The translations under genes and the position numbers were made by a program. DNA of 64,000 bases from an uncultured Lachnospiraceae bacterium (lineage in GTDB: Bacteria > Bacillota > Clostridia > Lachnospirales > Lachnospiraceae), in the NCBI GenBank assembly GCA_934408585.1, contig CAKRVA010000007.1, forward strand, positions 17,256 to 81,255, written 5' to 3'. The notes under the pieces are model-generated. The model did no database searches, was not told the origin of the DNA, and saw nothing but the letters and a program-made list of their open reading frames with translations. Positions 34,897 to 43,879 of this stretch are shown here, one piece after another. The first letter of the stretch is position 1. Every line of letters starts with the position of its first letter.

Positions 34897-36762
34897 GTGT
34901 TTGATTTTCAGGAAGAATTAAAAAAACTTCCGCACAGCCCGGGAGTATATATTATGCATGATAGTCGTGATACGATTATCTATGTCGGAAAAGCAATAGA
35001 CCTGCACAATCGTGTCAGGTCTTATTTTCGTAAAATCGTAGGACGCGGTCCGCAGATTGACAAGATGGTATCGCTGATTGCACGATTTGAATATATTGTA
35101 ACCGATTCAGAACTGGAGGCGCTTGTTCTTGAAAATAATCTGATTAAAGAGCATAGTCCCAAATACAATACCATGCTAAAGGATGATAAAACATATCCTT
35201 ATATCAAGGTTACGGTAGGAGAAGACTATCCAAGAGTAATGCTCAGCCGGCAGATGAAGAAAGACCATTCCAGATATTTTGGACCTTATACAAATGTGAC
35301 AGCGGTAAAAGATACGATTGAATTAATAAATAAGTTGTATCAGCTTCGTACCTGTAACCGGAATCTGCCGAGAGATTTCGGAGTAGACCGTCCATGCCTG
35401 AATTATCATATTCATCAGTGTGTAGCGCCCTGTCAGGGAAACATTTCCAGGGAAGAGTATGGAGAAAGAGTAAAATCGGCGCTTAGTTTTCTGAATGGAA
35501 ATTATCAGGATGTTTTGAAAGATTTGGTTGCAAAAATGCAGGAAGCCTCGGAAAATCTGGAGTATGAGGAAGCAATTCGTTACCGTGATTTATATAATAA
35601 TGTGAAACAGATATCAGAGAAGCAGAAAATTACAGATTTCGATGGAGAAGATAAGGATGTTATTGCACTTGCTTCACAAGAGCAGGATGCAGTGGTTCAG
35701 GTTTTCTTTGTTCGTGGGGGCAGATTGATTGGAAGAGAACATTTTTACATGACACATGTGTTACAGACGCCTCCGCAAGAAATTTTGCAAAACTTTGTAA
35801 AACAGTTTTATGCAGGAACGCCGTTTATTCCAAGAGAAATCATGCTTCCGGAGGAAATTGAAGACAGAGAGCTGATTGAGCAGTGGCTGACCAAACGAAA
35901 AGGGAGCCGTGTTTATGTAAAAATTCCGAAAATCGGCTCAAAAGAAAAGCTGGTAGAGCTTGCCGCCAAGAATGCAGAGTTGATTTTGAGCAAAGATAAA
36001 GAGCGGATTCGACGGGAAGAAGGTAGAACGATTGGCGCAGTAAAGGAAATTGCCAATTTGCTTCAGTTAGAGAATATTTACCGCATGGAGGCATATGATA
36101 TTTCCAATATCAGTGGATTTGCTAATGTAGGCTCCATGGTAGTTTTTGAAAAAGGGAAGCCGAAGAGAAGTGATTATCGTAAGTTTAAAATAAAAACGGT
36201 GTCGGGCCCCGATGATTATGCCTGCATGAGAGAGGTTCTTACCAGAAGATTTCTGCATGGCATGGAGGAGCAGAAAGAATTAAAAGAAAAAGAGAAGGAT
36301 GAAGAGCTGGGAAGTTTTACAAAATTTCCGGATTTATTATTGATGGATGGTGGAAAAGGACAGGTAAATATTGCACTTCAGGTTCTTGAGGAATTACATT
36401 TGAATATTCCGGTATGCGGAATGGTAAAGGACGACCACCATAATACAAGAGGACTTTATTTTCAAAATGAAGAGATTCCGATTGACCGTCATAGTGAAGG
36501 ATTTAAGCTGATTACGAGAATTCAGGATGAAGCCCATCGGTTTGCGATAGAGTTTCACCGATCACTGCGTTCCAAAGCACAGGTAAAATCGGTTCTGGAT
36601 GAAATTCCGGGCGTTGGTCCTGCCAGGAGAAAAGCATTGATGAGACATTTCCGTTCCATTGATGAAGTGAAGCAGGCAGATGTGGATTTGCTAATGGAAG
36701 TGGAAGGAATGAACCGCCCTACGGCACAGGGAATCTACGAATTCTTTCATTCACAAACATAA
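34897..36762 (+). CDS. uvrC: UvrC, excinuclease ABC subunit C
   Basis: Makes the dual incisions in nucleotide excision repair. The 621-aa protein has the GIY-YIG domain (GVYIM...IIYVGKA, near residues 16-38), a UVR motif (LEYEEAIRYRDLYNNV, near 225), the RNase H-like 5' nuclease domain (YDISNISGF near 401, LLLMDGGKGQ near 484) and two C-terminal helix-hairpin-helix motifs (IPGVGPARRKALM, VEGMNRPTAQGI). The start is GTG 34897 with GGGAG 6 bases upstream; no in-frame ATG is better. UvrA is in the same window but not in this operon. Confidence 0.97.
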   Translation: MFDFQEELKKLPHSPGVYIMHDSRDTIIYVGKAIDLHNRVRSYFRKIVGRGPQIDKMVSLIARFEYIVTDSELEALVLENNLIKEHSPKYNTMLKDDKTYPYIKVTVGEDYPRVMLSRQMKKDHSRYFGPYTNVTAVKDTIELINKLYQLRTCNRNLPRDFGVDRPCLNYHIHQCVAPCQGNISREEYGERVKSALSFLNGNYQDVLKDLVAKMQEASENLEYEEAIRYRDLYNNVKQISEKQKITDFDGEDKDVIALASQEQDAVVQVFFVRGGRLIGREHFYMTHVLQTPPQEILQNFVKQFYAGTPFIPREIMLPEEIEDRELIEQWLTKRKGSRVYVKIPKIGSKEKLVELAAKNAELILSKDKERIRREEGRTIGAVKEIANLLQLENIYRMEAYDISNISGFANVGSMVVFEKGKPKRSDYRKFKIKTVSGPDDYACMREVLTRRFLHGMEEQKELKEKEKDEELGSFTKFPDLLLMDGGKGQVNIALQVLEELHLNIPVCGMVKDDHHNTRGLYFQNEEIPIDRHSEGFKLITRIQDEAHRFAIEFHRSLRSKAQVKSVLDEIPGVGPARRKALMRHFRSIDEVKQADVDLLMEVEGMNRPTAQGIYEFFHSQT

Positions 36763-36778
36763 TATAGTATGTTACAAT
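36750..36778 (+). promoter_or_regulatory. Probable promoter for the hprK cluster
   Basis: TTCACA and TACAAT with a 17-base spacer overlap the last codons of uvrC and stand 34 bases before the hprK start. The -10 is preceded by TGT, giving an extended -10. Confidence 0.6.
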
Positions 36779-36811
36779 AATCAAAGACACTTTGGAAAAG
36801 GAGTTATGGGT

Positions 36812-37756
36812 ATGGCAAGCGTAAAACTTGAGAGTATTGTGGAAAAATTAAAGCTGGAAAATCTGACACCTGAAATTGATATTTCCAAAATTAAAATCAA
36901 ACAACCGGATATTAACCGTCCGGCATTACAGATGGCTGGTTATTTTGAACACTTTGAGGAAACAAGATTACAGGTAATCGGTTTTGTGGAATATACGTAT
37001 ATGGAGGGCTTACCAAAAGCACGGCAGAAGGAAATTTTTACAAGACTGCTTTCTTATGATATACCGGCAATTATCTTTAGCAGAGAGTTACAGCCGAATC
37101 CATTGTTTAAAGAAATTGCGCTAGAACATAACATCCCATTGTTTTCTACCAAGAAAGCAACATCTGCATTTATGGCAGAGATTATTCGTTGGCTGAATGT
37201 CATGCTGGCACCCTGTATTTCTGTTCACGGGGTATTGGTAGACGTCTTTGGTGAAGGTGTACTGATTACCGGTGAGAGTGGAATTGGTAAATCAGAAGCA
37301 GCTCTGGAGCTGATAAAGAGAGGACACCGTCTTGTTACGGATGATGCGGTAGAAATCCGAAAAGTTTCGGATGATACGCTTGTTGGTTCTGCTCCGGATA
37401 TTACAAAGCACTTTATTGAGTTGCGTGGTATTGGTATTATTGATGTTAAGACGTTGTTTGGTGTGTCCAGTGTTAAAGATACGCAGAACATTGATTTGGT
37501 AATCCGTCTGGAAGACTGGGACAAAGAAAAGGAATATGACCGTCTGGGTCTGGAAGAGGAATATACAGAATACCTCGGAAATAAGGTAGTATGTCATAAC
37601 ATTCCGATTCGCCCGGGACGTAATCTTGCCGTTATCTGTGAATCGGCAGCAATCAATCACCGTCAGAAAAAGATGGGATACAATGCGGCACAGGAGCTTT
37701 ACCGCAGAGTACAGGAATCTTTGACCAGAAGACGTGATGAGGATGATGAAGACTAA
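36812..37756 (+). CDS. hprK: HPr kinase/phosphorylase
   Basis: Phosphorylates HPr on Ser46 when glycolysis runs fast and removes it when phosphate is high, the switch of carbon catabolite control in Firmicutes. The 314-aa protein has Walker A GESGIGKSE at 154-162, the family signature ELRGIGIIDVKTLFG near 203-217 and the C-terminal PIRPGRNLAVICESAA. Its likely substrates are the HPr at 14.1 kb and the Crh-like protein at 41.4 kb. The start is taken as ATG 36812, whose spacing to AAGGAG is 8 bases; ATG 36806 is closer than usual. Confidence 0.96.
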   Translation: MASVKLESIVEKLKLENLTPEIDISKIKIKQPDINRPALQMAGYFEHFEETRLQVIGFVEYTYMEGLPKARQKEIFTRLLSYDIPAIIFSRELQPNPLFKEIALEHNIPLFSTKKATSAFMAEIIRWLNVMLAPCISVHGVLVDVFGEGVLITGESGIGKSEAALELIKRGHRLVTDDAVEIRKVSDDTLVGSAPDITKHFIELRGIGIIDVKTLFGVSSVKDTQNIDLVIRLEDWDKEKEYDRLGLEEEYTEYLGNKVVCHNIPIRPGRNLAVICESAAINHRQKKMGYNAAQELYRRVQESLTRRRDEDDED

Positions 37757-37826
37757 ATAGAGAAGTACAAAATTTAGGAATAAAACACAAAAAGAATAAT
37801 AAAAATAAAGAGAGGTATTACAGATA

Positions 37827-38765
37827 ATGAGTCAGTATGTTTTTGGAGTAGATATTGGAGGAACAACCGTAAAACTTGGATTATTTGATGGCGAGGGAAA
37901 TCTGCTTGAAAAATGGGAAATTCCAACTCGAAAAGAGAATGATGGAAGCAAAATTCTTCCGGATGTTGCCGAGAGTATTGAAAAGAAAATCAAAGAAAAG
38001 AATATAGAACGCAAGGATGTTGTGGGTGTTGGTGTAGGAGCACCGGGACCGATTGATGTAGAAGGAACCGTGCATAAGGCAGCAAACCTCGGTTGGGGGG
38101 AATTCAGTATTCGGGATACCTTAAATGGTATTCTTCAGCTTCCGGTTATGGCAGGAAATGATGCAAATGTTGCCGCCCTTGGAGAAATGTGGCGAGGCGG
38201 CGGCAAGGGAGCACAGAATCTGATTGTTGTTACACTTGGAACCGGTGTAGGCGGTGGAATTATTATCAACGGTAAAATGCTTACCGGAGCAACCGGAGCC
38301 GGTGGAGAAATCGGTCATATTCATGTGGAAGATGATGAAACAGAAGTTTGCGGATGCGGAAATAAGGGCTGTCTGGAGCAATATACATCTGCAACAGGTG
38401 TTACCAGACTTGCAAAACGTAAATTGGCAGCCAGCGAAAAAGACAGTGTTTTACGTAAGGGACCTATTTCAGCCAAAACAGTTTTTGACGCTGTAAAAGC
38501 AAAAGATGAACTTGCAATGGAAATCGCACAGGAATTCGGATACTATCTTGGAAGAGAACTTGCGGCAATTGCAACGGTAGTAAATCCGGAAGCAATTGTT
38601 ATCGGAGGAGGCGTTTCCAAGGCAGGAGAAGTTTTGATTGACTATTTGAAGCCATATTATGACAAGTACGTTTTCCATAGTAACAAAAATGTAAAATTTG
38701 CACTTGCAACATTGGGAAATGATGCCGGTATCTATGGCGCAGCTAAATTAGTATTAGATCTTTAA
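37827..38765 (+). CDS. glcK: ROK-family glucokinase
   Basis: Phosphorylates glucose with ATP; ROK glucokinases serve sugars entering without PTS. The 312-aa chain has the phosphate loop GVDIGGTTVKLG near residues 5-16, the catalytic NDANVAALGE near 112, GTGVGGG near 139, and the ROK zinc motif CGCGNKGC at 175-182. Substrate specificity is inferred from the family (glucose most likely). The SD is GAGAGG. Two bases separate its stop from murB, so the genes are co-transcribed, and hprK upstream places it in a sugar-control cluster. Confidence 0.9.
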   Translation: MSQYVFGVDIGGTTVKLGLFDGEGNLLEKWEIPTRKENDGSKILPDVAESIEKKIKEKNIERKDVVGVGVGAPGPIDVEGTVHKAANLGWGEFSIRDTLNGILQLPVMAGNDANVAALGEMWRGGGKGAQNLIVVTLGTGVGGGIIINGKMLTGATGAGGEIGHIHVEDDETEVCGCGNKGCLEQYTSATGVTRLAKRKLAASEKDSVLRKGPISAKTVFDAVKAKDELAMEIAQEFGYYLGRELAAIATVVNPEAIVIGGGVSKAGEVLIDYLKPYYDKYVFHSNKNVKFALATLGNDAGIYGAAKLVLDL

Positions 38766-38766
38766 A

Positions 38767-39702
38767 ATGGCAGGTAACGGCGTGAAATTTTTAGACTCAG
38801 CAATTTATCAGTATATATGTGAACATATTCCGGAAGAAGATATTTTATTGAATGAGCCCATGAGCCGTCATACGACATTCCGTGTGGGTGGCGAGGCAAA
38901 AGCACTTTTGAAAATAAAAAGTGAAGAACAGCTATTGACGTTGATTCCCTATTTTCAGAAGACGGGCACAGAATATTTCATAATTGGAAATGGAAGTAAT
39001 CTGCTGGTTGGAGATAAAGGATACCAGGGAATTATTCTTCAGATTGCCGGTAATATGAAAGATATTACCGTTGATGGTACAACAATGACGGTAAAAGCCG
39101 GATGCTTAATGTCAGAGGTTGCAAGAGCTGCATGTGAGCACGGACTTACCGGTTTTGAATTTGCCTCCGGAATTCCGGGAACTATCGGTGGCGGCGTAGT
39201 GATGAATGCCGGCGCGTACGATGGTGAAATGAAACAGGTAGTGGAATGGGTTCGTGTCATGAATTCGGATGGTGAAATTCTTGAACTGTCGAATGATGAT
39301 ATGGAATTTTCCTATCGCAATAGTGTAATCAAAAACCGGAAGTTTGTTGTTTTACAGGTGAAATTGTCTTTGCAGGAGGGAAACCGGGAAGAAATTCATG
39401 CCAGAATGGCAGAATTGAACCGGAGACGCAGAGAAAAACAACCATTGGAATATCCGAGTGCCGGCAGTACCTTTAAACGTCCCGAAGGATATTATGCAGG
39501 AAAGCTGATTATGGATGCCGGGTTACGCGGTTACTCCATTGGGGGCGCCGGTGTTTCGGAAAAGCATTGTGGATTTGTGATTAATAAGGGAAAAGCTACC
39601 GCAGCAGATGTGGCAGAAGTAATACAGGAAGTACAGGAAAGAATTAAAAAGAAATTTGGAGTGACGCTGGAAACAGAAGTTATTTTTCTTGGAGATTTTT
39701 AA
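38767..39702 (+). CDS. murB: UDP-N-acetylenolpyruvoylglucosamine reductase MurB
   Basis: FAD-dependent enzyme of the second peptidoglycan precursor step. The 311-aa protein has the FAD-binding FIIGNGSNLLVGDKGY, GIPGTIGGGVVMNAGAY, the substrate-binding YRNSVIK, the proton-donor serine in AGSTFKRP (near residue 234) and the catalytic Glu in LETEVIF at the C-terminus. The ATG lies one base after the glcK stop without an obvious SD; a GTG at 38782 is an alternative start. It is followed directly by rapZ. Confidence 0.95.
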   Translation: MAGNGVKFLDSAIYQYICEHIPEEDILLNEPMSRHTTFRVGGEAKALLKIKSEEQLLTLIPYFQKTGTEYFIIGNGSNLLVGDKGYQGIILQIAGNMKDITVDGTTMTVKAGCLMSEVARAACEHGLTGFEFASGIPGTIGGGVVMNAGAYDGEMKQVVEWVRVMNSDGEILELSNDDMEFSYRNSVIKNRKFVVLQVKLSLQEGNREEIHARMAELNRRRREKQPLEYPSAGSTFKRPEGYYAGKLIMDAGLRGYSIGGAGVSEKHCGFVINKGKATAADVAEVIQEVQERIKKKFGVTLETEVIFLGDF

Positions 39703-39703
39703 T

Positions 39704-40567
39704 ATGCGTTTTGTGGTTGTAACAGGAATGAGCGGCGGAGGAAAAAGTACGGCACTCCGTATGTTGGAGGACGCAGGTTTTTACTGTGTAGATAATCTTC
39801 CGGTTCCGTTAATTGAAAAATTCGTAGAATTGATTGCCATGCCGAACAGCGAAGTGACAAAAGTGGCTTTGGGGCTTGATGTGCGTGCGGACCAGCCGTT
39901 TGAAGATGCACGAAAGGCGCTTCAGACACTTCGGGAAAACGGCTATCCTTTTGAGATTTTATTTCTGGATGCCGGGGATGCGGAGCTTTTGAAGCGCTAT
40001 AAGGAAACCAGACGGGTTCACCCGTTGTCTTCCATTGGCAGAATTGAAGATGGAATTCACATGGAACGTGAAATTCTGAAAGGAATACGGGAAGAGTCCG
40101 ACTATGTGATTGATACTTCAAGACTTTTGACAAGAGAGTTAAAGGAAGAACTTAACCGGATTTTTGTGGAAAATGAGAAATACAATAATCTTATGGTTAC
40201 GATTCTCTCCTTTGGATTTAAATATGGGGTTCCGGCTGATGTGGACTTGCTGTTTGATGTGAGATTTTTGCCGAATCCGTTTTATATTGAAGAACTACGC
40301 CATAAAACGGGGAATGAAAAGGAAGTACAGGATTATGTATTCAGCTTCCCGGAGGCACATATTTTTATTGATAAATTAATGGATATGCTTCAATTTCTGA
40401 TTCCCAATTATGTGAAAGAGGGAAAGAATCAACTGGTTATCGGAATCGGTTGTACCGGAGGGAAACATCGAAGCGTAACCCTGGCAAACAGTCTGTATGA
40501 GCAGCTGAAAAATCAGGGCGATTATGGATTGAAGATGTTACATCGTGATTTGGGACAGACGATATAG
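39704..40567 (+). CDS. rapZ: RapZ/YvcJ-family nucleotide-binding protein
   Basis: RapZ binds a small RNA to control amino-sugar synthesis in E. coli; the Firmicutes YvcJ homologues bind and hydrolyse nucleotides but their RNA target is unknown. The 287-aa chain has Walker A GMSGGGKST at residues 8-16, GLDVRADQPFEDA in the middle, and the C-terminal GIGCTGGKHRSVTLAN of the RNA-binding part. ATG 39704 follows the murB stop by one base and has GGAG 9 bases upstream. In Bacillus the next gene is yvcK; here whiA follows at once. Confidence 0.93.
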   Translation: MRFVVVTGMSGGGKSTALRMLEDAGFYCVDNLPVPLIEKFVELIAMPNSEVTKVALGLDVRADQPFEDARKALQTLRENGYPFEILFLDAGDAELLKRYKETRRVHPLSSIGRIEDGIHMEREILKGIREESDYVIDTSRLLTRELKEELNRIFVENEKYNNLMVTILSFGFKYGVPADVDLLFDVRFLPNPFYIEELRHKTGNEKEVQDYVFSFPEAHIFIDKLMDMLQFLIPNYVKEGKNQLVIGIGCTGGKHRSVTLANSLYEQLKNQGDYGLKMLHRDLGQTI

Positions 40568-40578
40568 AGGATTTTTTT

Positions 40579-41334
40579 ATGTCATTTTCATCACAGGTAA
40601 AAGAAGAACTGGAAAAGGTCATTCCGTCTTCCAGACATTGTAAGCTGGCAGAATATCAGGCACTCGCGATTTTTGGCTACGAAAGAAAATACTTTACATT
40701 GTGGAAAAAAAACATTATGATAAATGAGTGCGTGGACAAGGTGGTTCAAAATCCTTTGATTTTGAAGCAGAATTGCTGTAAAAGAGCCTTTTTACGCGGT
40801 GCATTTCTTTGTGTCGGTTCGATGAGTGACCCAAACAAAGCATATCATTTGGAATTTGTTTGTGAAATAGAAGAACAGGCAGAAATGCTGCAGGAACTGA
40901 TTGCTCATTTTGATTTGGAAACAAAAATCATTTGCAGAAAAAATCATTATGTAGTATATATGAAAGAAGGTTCTGCAATTGTAGACCTCTTGAATGTAAT
41001 CGGAGCGAGAATTTCTCTGATGAATCTGGAAAACCTTCGGGTTGAAAAAGAAGTGCGCAATTCTGTGAACCGTAAAGTAAATTGTGAAGCGGCAAACATT
41101 TCAAAAACGGTACATGCCGCCAGCAAGCAGATTGAGGATATTATTTATATTCAGAAACATTATGGAATGCAGAATCTGCCGGAGCAACTGCGTGAAATGG
41201 CAGAAGTGCGTTTGGAACATCCGGAGAGTTCTTTACAGGAGTTGGGAAGATACCTTAATCCGCCGGTTGGTAAATCCGGCGTCAATCATAGATTACGCAA
41301 ATTGAGTGAACTCGCTGAAAGGATTAGGGTGTAA
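40579..41334 (+). CDS. whiA: WhiA-family DNA-binding protein, shortened
   Basis: WhiA proteins combine a degenerate LAGLIDADG homing-endonuclease fold with a C-terminal helix-turn-helix and affect division and chromosome handling in Firmicutes. The C-terminal features CCKRAFLRGAFLC, VRNSVNRKVNCEAANISKT and KSGVNHRLRKLSELAERIR are clear. The protein is 251 aa rather than about 310: the segment between the initial MSFSSQVKEEL and CCKRAF, about 110 residues in Bacillus, is about 65 here, so part of the first LAGLIDADG half is missing. No frameshift is visible and neighbours are intact, so the shortening looks genuine. Confidence 0.88.
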   Translation: MSFSSQVKEELEKVIPSSRHCKLAEYQALAIFGYERKYFTLWKKNIMINECVDKVVQNPLILKQNCCKRAFLRGAFLCVGSMSDPNKAYHLEFVCEIEEQAEMLQELIAHFDLETKIICRKNHYVVYMKEGSAIVDLLNVIGARISLMNLENLRVEKEVRNSVNRKVNCEAANISKTVHAASKQIEDIIYIQKHYGMQNLPEQLREMAEVRLEHPESSLQELGRYLNPPVGKSGVNHRLRKLSELAERIRV

Positions 41335-41352
41335 AGGAGGAGACAAAACATT

Positions 41353-41616
41353 ATGATGGAAAAGTCTATTAAAATTCAATTAACCGGTGGATTGGAAGCA
41401 AGACCAATTGCCATGCTTGTACAGGTAGCGAGTCAGTATGACAGTTCTGTATATCTTGAAACAGAAGGCAAAAAGGTAAATGCAAAAAGCATTATGGGTA
41501 TGATGAGCCTTGCACTTGGAGAAGGAGCCGAAGTAAAAATCGTTACAGACGGTCCCGACGAAGAGCAGGCAATGGCAGGTATGGAAGATTACCTGAGCAA
41601 TTCCGAAACAAAATAA
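41353..41616 (+). CDS. crh: HPr-family protein lacking His15 (Crh-like)
   Basis: An 87-aa HPr homologue in which the phosphocarrier His15 is replaced by Glu (GGLEARPIA) while Ser46 is kept in NAKSIMG. Without His15 it cannot carry phosphate in sugar transport, but HPr kinase could still phosphorylate Ser46. That is the logic of Bacillus Crh, which has Gln at 15 and follows yvcL/whiA in the same order. AAAGGAGG lies 12 bases before the first ATG; a second ATG follows directly. Orthology to Crh is inferred from position and the lost histidine. Confidence 0.85.
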   Translation: MMEKSIKIQLTGGLEARPIAMLVQVASQYDSSVYLETEGKKVNAKSIMGMMSLALGEGAEVKIVTDGPDEEQAMAGMEDYLSNSETK

Positions 41617-41628
41617 AAAGACATGAAG

Positions 41629-41674
41629 AAGGGCTGTTTTATTGTCATCTATGGCAATACTATGGCTCTTTTTT
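41629..41674 (+). terminator. Terminator of the hprK-Crh cluster
   Basis: AAGGGCTG and GGCTCTT, with TTATTG and CAATA in the inner part, form an imperfect stem followed by TTTTTTG. Confidence 0.75.
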
Positions 41675-41709
41675 GATAAAAATAATTCTTACTTTAGAGG
41701 AAAAACGCT

Positions 41710-42603
41710 ATGGACAAAAAGAAAATGTTATTTGTTTATAATCCTAAAGCAGGAAAAGAAAAAATTCGGAGCAATCTCCTTGATATTATTGATACGTTTG
41801 CAAAGGCAGGATATGAAGTTACTGCATATCCGACCCAGTTTGCCGGAGATGGCATAAAGGCGGTTACCGGCAGAAAAAAAGATTATTATGATATGATTGC
41901 CTGTTGTGGCGGGGATGGAACACTTGATGAAGTGGTAACGGGGATGATGCAGTGTGAGGAACGCATTCCCATCGGTTATGTACCTGCCGGAAGCACAAAT
42001 GATTTCGCAGGAAGTCTTCGGATTCCGCGAAATATGTCGGCTGCTGCGGATGTTGTTGTGTGGGGAAAACCGTTCGCATGTGATGTGGGTGTGTTTAATG
42101 ATGACTATTTTGTGTATATTGCGGCATTTGGTCTGTTTACCGAAGTTTCCTATGCAACAAGACAGGATATGAAAAATGTACTTGGTCATATGGCATATCT
42201 GCTGGAGGGAGTCAAAAGCCTTTCCAACATAAAATCCTATCATTTGCATATCAAATGTGCAGAACTCGATGTAGAGGATGATTTTTTGTATGGAATGATT
42301 ACAAACTCCACTTCAGTCGGTGGTTTTAAGAATATTACAGGAAAAAATGTACGTCTGGATGATGGAAAATTTGAAGTTACCCTGATTAAAAGACCGACAA
42401 ATCCATTGGAAATCAATCAGATTATGGCTTCTCTTTTGAACCGGAACATCAGCACAGAGAGTATGTATTGCTTCAAAACACAGGAAATGGAGATAATTTC
42501 AGAGGAAGAAATTCCATGGACTCTGGATGGAGAATTTGGTGGAAATCATCAGAATGTGCATATAAAAAATGAAAAAGAAGCCTTACAGATAAAAGTCCCG
42601 TAA
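41710..42603 (+). CDS. Diacylglycerol/lipid kinase-family protein
   Basis: A 297-aa protein of the DAGK_cat/YegS group, soluble or peripheral-membrane enzymes phosphorylating diacylglycerol or related lipids. The ATP-binding opening FVYNPKAGKEK lies near residues 8-18, the catalytic CCGGDGTLDEV at 65-75, and GYVPAGSTNDFAGSL near 90-104. The C-terminal half is the usual beta-sandwich. Exact lipid substrate is unknown. It lies between a terminator and the fba promoter, so is a single-gene unit. Confidence 0.88.
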   Translation: MDKKKMLFVYNPKAGKEKIRSNLLDIIDTFAKAGYEVTAYPTQFAGDGIKAVTGRKKDYYDMIACCGGDGTLDEVVTGMMQCEERIPIGYVPAGSTNDFAGSLRIPRNMSAAADVVVWGKPFACDVGVFNDDYFVYIAAFGLFTEVSYATRQDMKNVLGHMAYLLEGVKSLSNIKSYHLHIKCAELDVEDDFLYGMITNSTSVGGFKNITGKNVRLDDGKFEVTLIKRPTNPLEINQIMASLLNRNISTESMYCFKTQEMEIISEEEIPWTLDGEFGGNHQNVHIKNEKEALQIKVP

Positions 42604-42621
42604 AGAATTTTCAATTTTTGG

Positions 42622-42650
42622 TTTTCATTTCCAGGCGAATCGGTTATAAT
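42622..42650 (+). promoter_or_regulatory. Probable promoter for fba
   Basis: A perfect TATAAT (42645-42650) with TTTTCA 17 bases upstream, giving a leader of about 45 bases before the fba ATG. TTGG at 42618 is a less well spaced alternative. Confidence 0.6.
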
Positions 42651-42701
42651 ATGTAACGTCTAGGATATTATAATTTTATATAAAGAAAGGATGATAAAAA
42701 A

Positions 42702-43670
42702 ATGCCATTAGTAACAACAAAAGAAATGTTCAAGAAGGCATATGATGGCGGATACGCTATCGGAGCTTTCAACGTAAACAACATGGAAATCGTACAAGGT
42801 ATTACAGAAGCTGCTGGCGAATTAAACAGCCCTGTTATTCTTCAGGTATCTAAAGGAGCTCGTGCATATGCAAATCATACTTACCTTGTAAAATTAGTAG
42901 AAGCAGCAGTTATTGAGAATCCTCAGATTCCAATCGCTCTTCACTTAGACCATGGTGATAGCTTTGAATTATGTAAGTCCTGTATCGATGGCGGATTTAC
43001 TTCCGTTATGATCGATGCTTCTTCAAAGTCCTTTGAAGACAACATCGCTCTTACCAAGCAGGTTGTTGAGTATGCACATGCTCACGGCGTAGTAGTAGAA
43101 GCTGAATTAGGTACTCTTGCAGGTATCGAAGATGAAGTAGTTGTAGAAGCTGGTAAAGAAGCTTATACCCGCCCGGAAGAAGTTGAAGAGTTCGTTGACA
43201 GAACAGGATGTGACTCTCTTGCAATCGCAATCGGAACTTCTCATGGTGCTTACAAGTTTACAGCTGCTCAGTGTACACGTAATGCAGATGGAATTCTTGT
43301 TCCACCTCCACTTCGTTTCGACGTTTTGGAAGAATGTATTAAGAGATTACCTGGATTCCCTATCGTACTTCATGGTTCTTCTTCTGTTCCTCAGGAATTT
43401 GTTAAGATGGTTAACCAGTACGGTGGAAATATGCCGGATGCAGTTGGTATTCCGGAAGAACAGCTTCGTAAGGCTGCTGAACTTGCTGTATGTAAGATTA
43501 ATATCGACTCCGATATCCGTCTTGCTATGACAGGTAACATCCGTAAGTACTTTGCAGAACATCCGGATCATTTCGATCCTCGTCAGTACTTAAAGCCAGC
43601 TCGTCAGGCTGTTAAGGATATGGTTGCTCATAAGATTCTTCATGTTCTTGGTTCTGACGGAAAGGCTTAA
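42702..43670 (+). CDS. fba: Class II fructose-1,6-bisphosphate aldolase
   Basis: A zinc-dependent glycolytic enzyme splitting fructose-1,6-bisphosphate. The 322-aa chain has zinc-site HLDHGD at residues 81-86, an acidic cluster VVEAELGTLAGIEDE near 131-145, AIAIGTSHGAYKF near 175, and VLHGSSSVPQEF near 221. Codons are strongly biased (CTT, TCT, GGT-rich compared with its neighbours), as expected for an abundant protein. It is a monocistronic unit with its own promoter and a UUCG-loop terminator. Confidence 0.96.
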   Translation: MPLVTTKEMFKKAYDGGYAIGAFNVNNMEIVQGITEAAGELNSPVILQVSKGARAYANHTYLVKLVEAAVIENPQIPIALHLDHGDSFELCKSCIDGGFTSVMIDASSKSFEDNIALTKQVVEYAHAHGVVVEAELGTLAGIEDEVVVEAGKEAYTRPEEVEEFVDRTGCDSLAIAIGTSHGAYKFTAAQCTRNADGILVPPPLRFDVLEECIKRLPGFPIVLHGSSSVPQEFVKMVNQYGGNMPDAVGIPEEQLRKAAELAVCKINIDSDIRLAMTGNIRKYFAEHPDHFDPRQYLKPARQAVKDMVAHKILHVLGSDGKA

Positions 43671-43695
43671 ATATTACGGTAAATAAGCAAAAATT

Positions 43696-43723
43696 AAAGT
43701 GGAAGCTTCGGCTTCCACTTTTT
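43696..43723 (+). terminator. Terminator after fba with UUCG tetraloop
   Basis: AAAGTGGAAGC and GCTTCCACTTT form a perfect stem closed by TTCG and followed by T residues. Confidence 0.92.
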
Positions 43724-43731
43724 GTGTGTTC

Positions 43732-43751
43732 ATAATTTGTTTACAAATTAT
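43732..43751. repeat. 20-bp palindrome in the fba/cyclophilin spacer
   Basis: Two 9-base arms (ATAATTTGT and its complement) are separated by two T. It lies just past the fba terminator and 180 bases from the nearest gene start. It could be a regulator site or chance in AT-rich DNA. The rest of the 266-base spacer up to 43880 shows nothing I can support. Confidence 0.4.
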
Positions 43752-43879
43752 TTCAAAAATCTTCATTTACGTATCATCCTTTAGACATTTTCCCATCCTA
43801 TACTAAGAGCATAAGATACAGAACAAATAAAAAAGCTTACAACAAAGTAATTGATTTATTAATAACTTTTTCATAATAA

